Below the pieces are notes generated by a model. It saw nothing but the letters and a program-made list of their open reading frames with translations, had not been told where the DNA came from and searched no databases. Source: Bacillus alveayuensis (lineage in GTDB: Bacteria; Bacillota; Bacilli; Bacillales; Aeribacillaceae). Taken from it: a DNA stretch of 64,000 nucleotides. A program made the position numbers and the translations under genes. Location of the stretch: NCBI GenBank assembly GCA_030812955.1, contig JAUSTR010000003.1, positions 158,362 through 222,361 on the forward strand. The letters are read 5' to 3'. Shown here in pieces: positions 37,837 to 47,513 of this stretch; the stretch's first letter is position 1; each line of letters opens with the position of its first letter.

Positions 37837-38388
37837 TTAATAAAAAAAGGGGAAGAAAAAGCGACGAATTCTTGCAAAAGGAAATGGATAACGGCGAAAT
37901 CTACGGAAACGGCGTGGAAAATGATCATAACCATACCCTCCATATCCGTATGGGAAACCAAGACCGTAACCACCGTATATTCTGTATCCATATGGGTGCT
38001 CCTCATTATGGCCATTTTCCATTGAACGCTCGTCAGTCTCATCACCTGCTGGCATCAATAAATAAACTCGATCACGTTCTACATTTTCAATAATTCCATC
38101 AAATTGTCTCCCATCGTCCGTTTCCATCATCATATAATAGTAGCGGTGCTTTTTACAAAAATCCTTTATTTGATCTTGGTTTTTCATTTCATGTATGTTT
38201 GTCTCCATATTCTCATATGGCATTTGCATGTTCATGTTTGGCATCATGTTCCCATACGGCATTTCCATGTTCATGTTTGGCATCATGTTCCCATACGACA
38301 TTTCCATGTTCATATGGGGAGCCATCATACCATATGACATATGCGGCATCATCGCATACGCGTCATGGTTTAGTTGATGATGAGTCAT
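37837..38388 (-). CDS. Met-rich repeat, Tyr/Arg-rich coat-like protein
   Basis: A 183-residue protein in three parts. Residues 15-62 are Met-rich repeats, three 13-residue units of the type PNMNMEMPYGNMM. Residues 68-115 are a compact domain (DFCKKHRYYYMMMETDDGRQFDGIIENVERDRVYLLMP). The C-terminus is Gly/Tyr/Pro then Arg/Phe-rich (RRFRRFRRYPFPFARIRRFFFPFF). Such composition is typical of spore coat or surface proteins, and the central domain resembles small Bacillus hypothetical proteins. ATG 38388 follows AAAAGGAGGAAAATATCA. Coat location is inference. Confidence 0.7.
   Translation of the reverse strand: MTHHQLNHDAYAMMPHMSYGMMAPHMNMEMSYGNMMPNMNMEMPYGNMMPNMNMQMPYENMETNIHEMKNQDQIKDFCKKHRYYYMMMETDDGRQFDGIIENVERDRVYLLMPAGDETDERSMENGHNEEHPYGYRIYGGYGLGFPYGYGGYGYDHFPRRFRRFRRYPFPFARIRRFFFPFFY
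38203..38319 (-). repeat. three 39-bp tandem repeats inside the Met-rich gene
   Basis: Three in-frame units of 13 codons each, encoding P-N/H-M-N-M-E/Q-M-S/P-Y-G/E-N-M-M/E. A shorter related piece (PHMSYGMM) precedes them. Confidence 0.85.
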
Positions 38389-38568
38389 TGATATTTTCCT
38401 CCTTTTAAGAATTCACTCATATAGTATTCAGCCAATAGGTATTTGCTACAAAGTTTTATCTTTTTTATCTAATTCAGGAAATTAGATGAACCTTGGTGAA
38501 AGCGCCTATACCAATCAAGAATTACATGAATATGTTACAGTAAAAATGAATCACAAGGAGGCGTAAAA

Positions 38569-38661
38569 ATGTCAAAAGATGGATATTACGGCGCTGGCTT
38601 TGCGTTGATTGTCGTCTTATTCATCTTATTAATTATCGTAGGGGCAGCTTGGATATATTAA
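38569..38661 (+). CDS. YjcZ-family sporulation mini-protein
   Basis: Thirty residues: MSKDGYYGAGFALIVVLFIL then LIIVGAAWIY. The GYGxGFALIVVLFILLIIVG pattern is that of the YjcZ/SscA family of tiny membrane proteins made during sporulation. AAGGAGG is eight bases before ATG 38569. A strong hairpin follows the stop. It is too short for ordinary ORF calling. Family identity is well supported by the near-complete match of the hydrophobic core; its function is only partly known. Confidence 0.85.
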   Translation: MSKDGYYGAGFALIVVLFILLIIVGAAWIY

Positions 38662-38674
38662 TGTTAAAAAAAAA

Positions 38675-38709
38675 GAAAGGACGGTGAATGGATTCATCGT
38701 CCTTTCCTT
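38675..38709. terminator. terminator between the YjcZ-like gene and the RND exporter
   Basis: GAAAGGACGGTGAAT (38675-38689) pairs with ATTCATCGTCCTTTC (38692-38706), one G-T wobble, with A-rich DNA on the left and T-rich on the right, so it can act in both directions. Confidence 0.85.
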
Positions 38710-38728
38710 ATATTTGGTATCAGACCCT

Positions 38729-41700
38729 TTAATTGTCACGATCTTTTTTCAATAAATTTAAAAGCTGTTCAAGCATAGAAACAATTTCTTCTTTACTATA
38801 CTGATTTCTTTCCGTAGCAGGAACGTTTGATTTTTCCTCAGAATTCATTTTTTCCGTTTTTTCTTCTAATAAATAAGCTGGAATGAGTTGGCCATCTGGT
38901 GTCACATATTTTTTATTCATTCGTCTCGTTTCACGATCAAATAAGCTATACATGATCGGAATAGCGATTAAAGTTAAGAATGTACTAGATATTAAACCAC
39001 CAATGACAGTTAAGCCCATCGGCTGATTGACTTCAGAACCTTCTCCTAACCCTAAAGCGAGTGGGATTAAGGCTAAAATGGTTGTCAAAGCTGTCATCAA
39101 TACAGGTCGTAAACGAACTTTCACTGCTTGAACGATTGCATCGTATGTTTTCATTCCTTTTGCTTTTAACTGGTTAATATAATCAACAATTACAATCGCA
39201 TTATTTACAACAATACCAGCTAGTACAATTACACCGATTACAACTGTAATACTTATCGGTGTATTGGTTATAAATAACATGATTCCGACTCCAATCATCA
39301 TGAGTGGAACGGTAAACATGATTACAAACGGATATTTCAATGATTCAAACTGTGCTGCCATGACAAGATAAATGAACACAACCGCCAATACAAAAGCAAG
39401 CACCATATCATCGATGGACGATTCTAATAATTCACGATCACCGCTAAATGAAACCTCCGTTTCATCTGGCAATTCCAATTCCTCGATCTTTTTATCTACT
39501 TCTTGTGAAACCGCCCCAAGATTTGTGTTATTCGTATATTTCACGGTAAATTGGACAGCGCTTTGTTTATCCATTCTTCTAATTTCCGTAGGAGCTTTCC
39601 CAATTTCAAACGAAGCTACTTCTTTTAAAGGAATAAATGTTCCATCAGGTTTTTTAATTAACAACGATTTTAAAGCGGAAACATCTTTGGCAACGTCCTT
39701 ATCATATATGACGTTTACCGTATAGATTTCTCCATCGTTTTCATTTGTCATTTGAATCGCATCTATTCCTCTAGTTGCATTGTTGACAATAAGCCCAATT
39801 TGTATAGGCGTTAGCCCATTTGATAAAGCTTTTTGACGGTCAACGACCATTTGTATTTCTTCTACCGTTTCTGATAGATCATTCGATACTTCCGAAACAT
39901 TTTCCAAATCAGAAATAGCATCTTGAATACGAGCTACATTTTCCTCTAATCGTTTTTGATCAGAGTCTTTTACGTCAAACGTTAACGTATTTGGTGTTGA
40001 TCCAGTTGACGATTGCAAGTTAAACGATACATCAGCCGATTGATGAACTTTATGAGCAGCTTGCTCAATTTCCTTTTTGACATCATCAACGAAATCAAAC
40101 GTAGAACGATCCCGATTCTCTAGTGCAACCATTTTGACATATATTTGAGCAATATTCGACTTTGTAGTTCCACGGAAAGATTCTTCTTGTGTTGAACCAA
40201 TCAAACTAACGTAAACATCAACATCTTCTTCATCCTCTAACACCTGTTCAATGTTGTTTATGACCTTTTCCGTTTCTGAAATAGCCGTACCGTTTTCAAG
40301 AGCAACATCAATCGTAAAGTATCCTTCATCTGTGCTTGGGAGGAATACAGCCCCGACACGTGTAAATCCTAATATACTGATTCCTAGGAATACGAGAGTT
40401 AACACTAAAACGACGGCACGATTTTTCAATGACCATTTTAACACCTTTTCCAAAGTAAGAAGCGCTACACTTTCTTGACGATCCTTTTCGATGTTTTTTG
40501 GCGGCTTTTTTAACCAGCGACTCGCAAGCATCGGAACAATGGTTAAAGCGACAAATAAGGAAGCAAATAAACTGAAAGCAATTGTTAATGAAAACTCTGT
40601 AAATAATTGCCCGATGATTCCTGAAATAAACACAACAGGCAAAAAGACAGAAATGGTTGTAAACGTTGAGGCAATAATGGCTGGACCCATTTCTTTTGCC
40701 CCATCATACGCAGCCTTTTTCGGATCTTTTCCCATTGATAAATGGCGATAAATGTTTTCGATCACAACAATGGAGTTATCGACAAGCATTCCGATGCCGA
40801 GTGCCAATCCTCCAAGGGTCATAATATTTAACGTAAAATTAGAGAAATACATTAACACAAAAGTGACGATAACAGAATAAGGAATAGCGATCCCGATAAT
40901 AAGGGGGCTATTGATATTCCGTAAAAAGAGGAATAGAACAACCATGGCAAAAGAACCGCCTAAAAGCAACGTATTGACCATATTGCCGATCGCTTTTTGT
41001 ATGTATTCACCTTGGTCAAACAACAATTTCGCTTCAATCGCTACATATTTTTCATGATCGTTTAGCAGTTCATTTAATTTTTCTTGAAAAGCTTTTGACA
41101 CTTCGGCCGTATTCGCATCCGATTGTTGAAGCACACTTAATAATACAGCAGGCTTTTGATTAGCTCTTGTAATCGTTTCAGATTCTGTTTCTTTTAATGC
41201 GACTTCCCCTAAGTCTTGTATCTTTATGTCTTTTCCATTAGCTGGGTTGATGCCAATCGTTAAATTTTTCAACGCTTCAACCGAATCAATTGTACTAATG
41301 ACCCGTGTTGTCAACACTTTTCCATCAGTTTCAATTGGATTACCGGGCATCGAAACATTATTGGCCCGAATAAGATCAACGACTTCTGTTTGACTGAGTT
41401 GATATTCTTTTAGTTTTTCTTGGTCTAATTCAACTTTTACTTCTTCGGCAGTAATTCCGGATAGATTGACACTTGCAACTCCTTCTGTTTTCGATAATTC
41501 TTCTTTAAAATCTTCCGCAAGCTCCTCTAGTTCATTTTGATCCCCAGTGGAAGTTAACGAAAGTTGAATTATCGGAAATTGCGAAGGATCAAACTTTAAA
41601 AAACGAGGTTTTCCAGCATCATCAGGTAATGGAACATCAGATATTCTACTTTGTATCTCATCTTGAACATCATCAATATTCGTTGTCCAGGAAAATTGTA

Positions 41701-41977
41701 ATAATACTAAACTAGCCCCTTCTTGAGAGGTTGACGAAATCGTATCGATTCCCTCGATGGTCGATAAAGATTCCTCTAATGGCTTTGATACTTTTTCAAC
41801 AACTTCTTTCGGGCTTGCACCACTATAATTTGTCACAACAACCCCAATAGGTGGGTTAATTTCTGGGATCAGTTTTAAGGGAATATTGAAAAAGGATACA
41901 CCACCTAAAATGAGTACTAAAATCATTGTGACAAATGTAAAAACAGGCCTCCGTATGGAAAATCGACTTAACCTCAT
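38729..41977 (-). CDS. RND-family efflux transporter (SwrC/YerP type)
   Basis: A 1082-residue resistance-nodulation-division pump. The opening SRFSIRRPVFTFVTMILVLILGGVSF, the paired porter domains, VDNSIVVIENIYRHL in the first membrane half and FTVPLMMIGVGIMLFI in the second are visible, with the duplicated six-helix bundles at residues 330-500 and 840-1010. The Gram-positive members export amphiphilic compounds; B. subtilis SwrC expels surfactin. The acidic C-terminal tail is 60 residues. No accessory adaptor is nearby. Confidence 0.88.
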   Translation of the reverse strand: MRLSRFSIRRPVFTFVTMILVLILGGVSFFNIPLKLIPEINPPIGVVVTNYSGASPKEVVEKVSKPLEESLSTIEGIDTISSTSQEGASLVLLQFSWTTNIDDVQDEIQSRISDVPLPDDAGKPRFLKFDPSQFPIIQLSLTSTGDQNELEELAEDFKEELSKTEGVASVNLSGITAEEVKVELDQEKLKEYQLSQTEVVDLIRANNVSMPGNPIETDGKVLTTRVISTIDSVEALKNLTIGINPANGKDIKIQDLGEVALKETESETITRANQKPAVLLSVLQQSDANTAEVSKAFQEKLNELLNDHEKYVAIEAKLLFDQGEYIQKAIGNMVNTLLLGGSFAMVVLFLFLRNINSPLIIGIAIPYSVIVTFVLMYFSNFTLNIMTLGGLALGIGMLVDNSIVVIENIYRHLSMGKDPKKAAYDGAKEMGPAIIASTFTTISVFLPVVFISGIIGQLFTEFSLTIAFSLFASLFVALTIVPMLASRWLKKPPKNIEKDRQESVALLTLEKVLKWSLKNRAVVLVLTLVFLGISILGFTRVGAVFLPSTDEGYFTIDVALENGTAISETEKVINNIEQVLEDEEDVDVYVSLIGSTQEESFRGTTKSNIAQIYVKMVALENRDRSTFDFVDDVKKEIEQAAHKVHQSADVSFNLQSSTGSTPNTLTFDVKDSDQKRLEENVARIQDAISDLENVSEVSNDLSETVEEIQMVVDRQKALSNGLTPIQIGLIVNNATRGIDAIQMTNENDGEIYTVNVIYDKDVAKDVSALKSLLIKKPDGTFIPLKEVASFEIGKAPTEIRRMDKQSAVQFTVKYTNNTNLGAVSQEVDKKIEELELPDETEVSFSGDRELLESSIDDMVLAFVLAVVFIYLVMAAQFESLKYPFVIMFTVPLMMIGVGIMLFITNTPISITVVIGVIVLAGIVVNNAIVIVDYINQLKAKGMKTYDAIVQAVKVRLRPVLMTALTTILALIPLALGLGEGSEVNQPMGLTVIGGLISSTFLTLIAIPIMYSLFDRETRRMNKKYVTPDGQLIPAYLLEEKTEKMNSEEKSNVPATERNQYSKEEIVSMLEQLLNLLKKDRDN

Positions 41978-42157
41978 GTTTGTCTCCCCTCTTTTCTACC
42001 TAACAAGTCGTCTTGTAAAAGCATACATCAAATATAAACAACAATGATCGAAAATTCAATGAAACGAAATTTGTCTGTTTTGAAACAATTTGAAGAAAAG
42101 ACCTTTTTAATATTTCCCCTATCTTTATGTGAGGAAAAGATTTTTATTCCACGACTT

Positions 42158-42188
42158 AAGGGCTCAAAATAAACTTTGAGCCCTTTTC
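42158..42188 (-). terminator. hairpin downstream of the GGDEF/EAL gene
   Basis: AAGGGCTCAAA and TTTGAGCCCTT arms with a T-run on one side and A-rich DNA on the other. It lies between the stop of the GGDEF/EAL gene and the start of the RND gene, both on the - strand. Its T-run follows on the + strand (CCCTTTT), and only AAG then T-poor DNA follows on the - strand, so efficiency is uncertain. Confidence 0.5.
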
Positions 42189-42255
42189 ATGATTTCATTA
42201 AAATGTATGGTAAAATCTGAATTGTCTTTACGATTTGTCTATATATGTGTTGAAT

Positions 42256-43917
42256 CTAGCAACCTTGCTTATTCCAATGTTCTAAAAGATGTTCAGCTTC
42301 CTTTCTACAAACAGGTTTACTAAAATAATAGCCTTGCATGTAATAACATTGATGACGATGTAAAAACGAAATATGTTCTTGTTTCTCAACTCCTTCGGCA
42401 ATGATAGATAATTGCAAATTTTTTGCTAATGAAATAACAGTTTTCACAACGACATTATTTTCTTCATCACGATCTAAATTTTGAATAAAAGAACGATCAA
42501 TTTTAATTTTATCAAGTTTTAGCTTCGTTAAATAACTAAGAGAACTATATCCTGTCCCGAAATCGTCAATGCTTACATTCACACTTAATTCTTTTAATTC
42601 CTTGATCATATTTAAAAAGTAGTCGATATTGTACATTAAATGGCTTTCAGTAATTTCCAATTCTAAGCATTCCGGAGGGATATTATATTTATTTAACAAC
42701 GAATTAATCATTTTTAATAAATCTTGCTGAAAAAATTGGCGAATAGACCAATTCAAACTAATTTTTAAGTTTTTGTACCCCTTATTCCTCCATATGCATA
42801 GCTGTTTGAGCGCTTCTTCCATACTCCAGCGCCCGATCTCGATGATAAACCCAGTTTCTTCGGCAATTGGAATAAATTCTTCTGGTGAAATCATTCCAAT
42901 GTTTTTATGCTTCCATCGTAATAGAACTTCAAAACCAGCAATATTACATGACTTCGTATCAATTATCGGCTGATAATACAATTCCAGTTCATTCTTTTTA
43001 ATCGCCTGATATAAATCACGCTCCAGCATTGCTTTTCGATAAAATGGTTGACCGTAAAGTGGATTGAACAGGCAGACTTTTTTATTTTTATTTAAGCCGA
43101 TTTTCGCAGCAATTTCACTGTTTTGAATTAATGTTTCGGCATCGTTTCCGTCCTCAGGGTAAAAAGCGATGCCGACCTGAAAATCATAATAAATTTCTTG
43201 ACCTTTAAAAACAAACTTCTGATCGAGATTGTCTACCTTTTGCTGAATGAAGGAAATTGTCTGTTCTTTATTTTTTACGTCTTTGATGATAATAATAAAT
43301 TCATCCGTCGATAACCGCCCGACAAAATGAGGTTTGGAAATATTTTCTTTCAGTAGTTTTGCAACATATAATATAACTTGATCCCGAAACTCATTTCCAT
43401 ACATGTCACTTAAATATTTAAAACGATTTAAGTTAACTTTTATAATTGCTGCTCTTGTATTAGCGGATTTGCAAATTTGTTTAAGCTGCTCGCTTATCGC
43501 TTTCTCATTTGGAAGGTTCGTTAATTCATCGTAATACATGAAATATTGGATAAAATGCTTTGATTCTTTTACTCTCGACATATCTTGAAGAATAAAAGCT
43601 ACACTCGTTTTAGATAACGGGATGGCAGTCACATAAATTGGAAATTCAGTATAGAGAGTTGTTTCATGATGAATGACCTCTTGTCTTCTTTTCACATTTT
43701 CAAAAAGTCCTTCCACCCAATTTTCATTTTGAAACAATTCGTATACAGTTTCCAATCGTTGGATATTGCAGTGTTCCTGCACGAAATTGAAAGCTTGTTT
43801 GTTATATTGTTGAATCGTTCCATTCACATCACATATAAATATAGGTTCTGGGTGAAGGTGGTAAATTGTAAAAAATTCAGATTCTTTTTGGTGGATGTTT
43901 TGCAATTTGTAACACAT
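42256..43917 (-). CDS. PAS-GGDEF-EAL protein, probable c-di-GMP phosphodiesterase
   Basis: Residues 15-120 form a PAS domain (FFTIYHLHPEPIFICDVNGTIQQYNKQAF), 130-290 a GGDEF domain and 300-550 an EAL domain. The GGDEF signature is degenerate (RLSTDEF), so cyclase activity is unlikely. The EAL domain keeps EVLLRW, the Asn of NWSIRQF, ELEITES, SIDDFGTGYSSL and KIDRSFI, as expected for an active c-di-GMP hydrolase. No membrane segment. ATG 43917 sits next to AAGG; TTG four codons later has better spacing, so the start is uncertain. Confidence 0.87.
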   Translation of the reverse strand: MCYKLQNIHQKESEFFTIYHLHPEPIFICDVNGTIQQYNKQAFNFVQEHCNIQRLETVYELFQNENWVEGLFENVKRRQEVIHHETTLYTEFPIYVTAIPLSKTSVAFILQDMSRVKESKHFIQYFMYYDELTNLPNEKAISEQLKQICKSANTRAAIIKVNLNRFKYLSDMYGNEFRDQVILYVAKLLKENISKPHFVGRLSTDEFIIIIKDVKNKEQTISFIQQKVDNLDQKFVFKGQEIYYDFQVGIAFYPEDGNDAETLIQNSEIAAKIGLNKNKKVCLFNPLYGQPFYRKAMLERDLYQAIKKNELELYYQPIIDTKSCNIAGFEVLLRWKHKNIGMISPEEFIPIAEETGFIIEIGRWSMEEALKQLCIWRNKGYKNLKISLNWSIRQFFQQDLLKMINSLLNKYNIPPECLELEITESHLMYNIDYFLNMIKELKELSVNVSIDDFGTGYSSLSYLTKLKLDKIKIDRSFIQNLDRDEENNVVVKTVISLAKNLQLSIIAEGVEKQEHISFLHRHQCYYMQGYYFSKPVCRKEAEHLLEHWNKQGC

Positions 43918-44060
43918 CCTTATCTTTATTTAGATACGAATTGTTACATGATCCCTTTTATTCCTGATGCACTTTAGTTAAACGAATAAAAATGTACATT
44001 TACCCTTCTTTTCCTTCTCATCTTCTATTGGGCTATGAATTTATTTCTAATTACAAAACA

Positions 44061-44522
44061 TTATCGGAAAATGAGATGTTGACTATGGATTCCAGCTTTT
44101 TTTAACAAATGCATTAATTGATCTTGTTCTTCCTTTGATAAGCCGGAAAAAGCTCTAGCCATCCGCATCGCATGAATGGGATAAATTTCATCTAAATAGT
44201 TTTTGCCTTTTTCGGTTAATTTCGCATAAACAGACCGTTTATCCCTAGGATCTTGTTCGCGATATATATAACCATTTCGTTCTAGCTTATCAATGACATA
44301 TGTAACATTTCCACTTACCAGCAATAAACGAGAGCCAATTTGTTGAATTTTTTGCGGACCTTTTTTATATAAAAGCTCTAAAACTGAAAATTCTGTCGGA
44401 TTAAAACCGTGTTCTTTACTATCACGAATGGAATGCTCCGAAATGCTTTTAAATGCACGAGCAAAAATATGAAAAAGTGACACCGCTCTATCCATTTCTT
44501 CTTGAGTAAAAGATGTCATCAT
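44061..44522 (-). CDS. MarR-family transcriptional regulator
   Basis: A 153-residue winged-helix regulator. Helix-turn-helix GPQKIQQIGSRLLLVSGNVTYVIDKLERNGYI and wing REQDPRDKRSVYAKLTEKGK are typical. It resembles the YusO/MhqR-type branch in layout. It is monocistronic, with the GGDEF/EAL gene next on the same strand after about 140 bases. The target and ligand are unknown. Confidence 0.87.
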   Translation of the reverse strand: MMTSFTQEEMDRAVSLFHIFARAFKSISEHSIRDSKEHGFNPTEFSVLELLYKKGPQKIQQIGSRLLLVSGNVTYVIDKLERNGYIYREQDPRDKRSVYAKLTEKGKNYLDEIYPIHAMRMARAFSGLSKEEQDQLMHLLKKAGIHSQHLIFR

Positions 44523-44907
44523 ACGTATCGCCCTCTTTACAAATCATAATCAATTTTAATTTCTTAAAAAATTCAAAAATATTTTAACTATATTTATTTT
44601 ACTATTTTTTCATTAATATTGGAAGTTTTTAAACGCTTACATTCATTATTTGTCAATATCTATTCATTTTTTTAGCACGGATTTCTAGGGAACTGTGTAC
44701 CTTTAATTATTTAATGTAGATGAGCAAATTCCCTAACATATATTTACATCCAAACAAAAAAGGAGACAGGAATCCAACTCCTTGGTTAGAATAGATGCGC
44801 TACCAACTACCTACAAGGATGTTCATGTCTCATGAATAGATTAGCACCTCATCAAGGAATCCACAAATTTTTCACAACGTTTGGTCATTTCTCTTGTTTC
44901 CTATCAT

Positions 44908-45053
44908 ATTTAGATCCTTTATTAGTCCTATGAAGGACCTTTCTTATGTTTTCTATCTTCATAGTGTCCTTCATTAATCCAATGAAGGACACTTCTTATG
45001 CTTTCTATCGTATTTATGTCCTTCAAAAGCCTCATGACGGACATTTATCATCT
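44908..45053 (+). repeat. three 52-bp tandem hairpin repeats inside IS remnant copy 2
   Basis: CCT of each GTCCTT-type unit lies at 44916, 44968 and 45020, a period of exactly 52. Each unit has a hairpin of the GTCCTTCATT/AATGAAGGAC type followed by TTCTTATGTTTTCTATC-like spacer; the third is diverged. Confidence 0.72.
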
Positions 45054-45121
45054 ACATTTGCTTCTTTTTGGACTTCATCTCCCCCTGAAGCTATGGATAC
45101 CGTGTTCGCGAACGTCAAGTA

Positions 45122-45310
45122 ATGAAACGGTATTGGATTTTTGTACAACTTACTTATGTGTATAGTATGTTCGAATCCAACAGCAATTTTTCGGATGTGC
45201 TCGATCTCCTGCGTAAGAGAAAAGGACATAGTCTCGTGGAGTTCATTTACCATGCGGCGAAACAAAATATTCCCATTGATTCTGTGAAAAAACAGCGGCA
45301 CGTGACATAA
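45122..45310 (+). pseudogene. C-terminal transposase remnant
   Basis: The frame reads MKRYWIFVQLTYVYSMFESNSNFSDVLDLLRKRKGHSLVEFIYHAAKQNIPIDSVKKQRHVT and a stop (residues given in two parts here for the family pattern: the SDVLDLLRKRKG and FIYHAAKQN blocks). It looks like the last 60 residues of a DDE-type IS transposase common in Bacillus. The upstream catalytic part is absent. Confidence 0.6.
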
Positions 45311-45380
45311 GGGGTAACCTGTTCGTTTTTATGGTAATTATTGTAAGAAGAATTGCTCAACTACAGTTATTTAAATGAAA

Positions 45381-45544
45381 TTCTCCTAAAAGATTGTTGC
45401 TTTATATAGCTTTTTGACTGTCAGGCAAGCGGTGCGCTTGCTATGTCACGCATTAGCGTGACGTAAACCAAACAAGAGTCGAGCTCCGACCTCGTGCTTT
45501 GTTCGGTTCATATACAGTCAAAATGCATCAAAGCTTACGAAAAT
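45381..45544. mobile_element. MITE-like element, family B copy 4, diverged
   Basis: Keeps CTAAAAGATTGTTGCTTT at the left, GACTGTCAGGCAAGCG and TGTCACGCATTAGCGTGA in the middle and CTTTGTTCGGTTCATA at the right. A part of the central TCGGACAAAT hairpin is deleted. It is adjacent to IS remnant copy 2. Confidence 0.72.
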
Positions 45545-45553
45545 ATATAAATA

Positions 45554-45591
45554 AAAACACTGGCTGTTTAATTAATGAACAACCAGTATTT
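45554..45591 (-). terminator. terminator of the chemoreceptor gene
   Basis: AAAACACTGG and CCAGTATTTT arms, with inner TGTT/AACA pairs. On the - strand a T-rich stretch follows. Confidence 0.6.
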
Positions 45592-45657
45592 TGAATGGGT
45601 GACGATCCTATTTACAAACGTTACTTGGTTCGGTTAAGGAAGATTGTCATCAATAGA

Positions 45658-47412
45658 TTAAGTTTTAAACTTCTTCACGAGATCATTTAAAGTTTCCGAT
45701 AATTGCGAAAGGGACTGAATATGATTTGAAACATTTCCCATTAAAATATTGGACGTTGAAGCTGATTCCGCTGTTTGCTCGATTCCTGCTGCGGCTTCTT
45801 CTGTTAATGCCGCAATATTGCCAATTTGCTGATTCATCCCCTCGCTATTTTCTAATATTTTTGTAAATTCTCGATGTGCATATTGGATTTTTTCGGTCAC
45901 CTCTTTTATATGTGATTGGATGATTTCAAAAGCGGCACCCGTTTCCTGAATTAACGATGTTCCCTCTTGCACTTGCGAATAGCCAATATGTAAACTATCA
46001 GTTACTTCTTTTGTCTCTTTTTGTACTTGTTCCACAATATGTTGAATGTCGACAATTGAATGAGACACTTGTTCAGCTAGCTTTCGTACTTCTTCAGCAA
46101 CAACAGCAAATCCTCTTCCATATTCACCTGCTCTTGCTGCTTCAATCGCGGCATTTAATGCAAGCAAGTTCGTTTGATCCGCAATATTTTGAATGACTTC
46201 TACGAGTTTGTTAATATCTTTCGAACGTTGATCAAGGTTTTGCATTTTTCCAATTGCTGCTTGCATTTTTTCATAAATCATTTCCATCTGCTGCATGGAA
46301 TTATTCATGAGGTGACTTCCATTATCCGTTTGTTTTATAACAAGATTCGATTTCTCTTCCATCTCCAAGCTATTTTGATGGATTTCATGAATTTTATTCG
46401 TATAATTAACCATTGCTTCTGCAAGTTCAGTGGCAGATTTCGCTTGATTTTCTGCTCCAGCTGACAACTCCTGCATTGTAGAGGCAATTTGTTCACTACC
46501 GTCTTTAACTTCAATAGAAGATTGATGTAGGTCAGTGCATTTATTTGTGATCGTATTGGAAACGTTGTTAATGTCCAACACAATTTTTCGCAATTGTTTA
46601 TTCATTTCATTGACCGATTCTACTAATTCCCCAAGTTCATCCTTACCTTTATATGTAAGTGATTGATGAAGCAATTCACCATTGGCAATCGCTTTCATTC
46701 GTTCGGAAATCATACGAATTGGCTTTGTAATCGAACGAGACATTGTAAAAGCTATAAATAATCCAATGATAACTATCAAACCGGATAAAATAATACTTAA
46801 TACAAGAACTTGATTGCTTTTGTCAATGACCTCTTTCCCATGTTGAATGGCTAGCTGATATCGCTGTTCAGACATTTTCTCAAGATCTTGAATTATGTTT
46901 TCAGCAAGCGGTTTTGCCCGCTGCTCTAAATTTTCGATTGCATCTTCTTTTTGGCCATGATCGAATATAAGCAACGTTTCGTAGCGAACTAATACACTCC
47001 ATTGACTGGTTTCATCCAATAATTGTTTCATCTCATCTGATTGATTTAATTGTGACAGTTCAAATTGAAGCTTTGCACTTTCAGATGTTAATTCTTCAAA
47101 CTCTTCTCTCATTTTCTCATCTTCATAAAGAAAATAAGAATGAACTAAGGAAATCCTTTTTGTAATGTTATATCGCAGCCTTTCATTCATAATTAAGGAT
47201 TGGACATCTTTTTGAATCATTTTTTCCGTATCGGCGTTGATTCTTTTCATGAGAACATAATTGACAGCAACTGTTGCAATCGTTAATAACATAATAATCG
47301 CAAAGCTCAGCAGTAATTTTTTTTGCAATCCTTTCTGTTTCCAAAATTTCAAGTCTTTTCTTTTTCCTCGAAATGTCAACCGTTTCAATGACTTCAACTT
47401 CAACTTCAACAA
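45658..47412 (-). CDS. methyl-accepting chemotaxis protein
   Basis: A transducer of about 584 residues. A basic N-terminal stretch precedes membrane helix 1 ([22 protein letters not shown]) near residues 35-57; a helical sensor domain of about 150 residues follows, then helix 2 ([23 protein letters not shown]) near 202-224, HAMP and a methyl-accepting signalling domain with the hairpin tip [39 protein letters not shown]. The start is probably TTG 47412 or TTG 47409, behind AGGGGAGGGG; a longer frame opens at 47496 but has no ribosome site. The ligand is unknown. Confidence 0.87.
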   Translation of the reverse strand: MLKLKLKSLKRLTFRGKRKDLKFWKQKGLQKKLLLSFAIIMLLTIATVAVNYVLMKRINADTEKMIQKDVQSLIMNERLRYNITKRISLVHSYFLYEDEKMREEFEELTSESAKLQFELSQLNQSDEMKQLLDETSQWSVLVRYETLLIFDHGQKEDAIENLEQRAKPLAENIIQDLEKMSEQRYQLAIQHGKEVIDKSNQVLVLSIILSGLIVIIGLFIAFTMSRSITKPIRMISERMKAIANGELLHQSLTYKGKDELGELVESVNEMNKQLRKIVLDINNVSNTITNKCTDLHQSSIEVKDGSEQIASTMQELSAGAENQAKSATELAEAMVNYTNKIHEIHQNSLEMEEKSNLVIKQTDNGSHLMNNSMQQMEMIYEKMQAAIGKMQNLDQRSKDINKLVEVIQNIADQTNLLALNAAIEAARAGEYGRGFAVVAEEVRKLAEQVSHSIVDIQHIVEQVQKETKEVTDSLHIGYSQVQEGTSLIQETGAAFEIIQSHIKEVTEKIQYAHREFTKILENSEGMNQQIGNIAALTEEAAAGIEQTAESASTSNILMGNVSNHIQSLSQLSETLNDLVKKFKT

Positions 47413-47513
47413 ATTCCCCTCCCCTAACAAGCTTCTTTTATTTATATCGGTAAAATTGCAAAAACATTTACTATTGTGAAAGTTAGAGAAGGGCATAAAT
47501 TTTAATCCTTGAA

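Larger units (their letters stand above)
44712..45310 (+). mobile_element. internally deleted IS remnant, copy 2 (family C)
   Basis: The left 450 bases match 13192-13583. The shared left end (AATGTAGATGAGCAAATTCCC), the transposase-like start region (ATGAATAGATTAGCACC) and the 52-bp repeats are present. The right end extends further than copy 1 into a transposase C-terminal coding remnant (45122-45310). The catalytic core is missing in both copies, so a single deletion derivative probably spread. Confidence 0.7.

Noticed and set aside
44908..45053. Regular 52-bp repeats considered as a CRISPR array
   Set aside because: The spacer parts are also conserved between units, and no cas genes occur; they belong to the IS-derived element.
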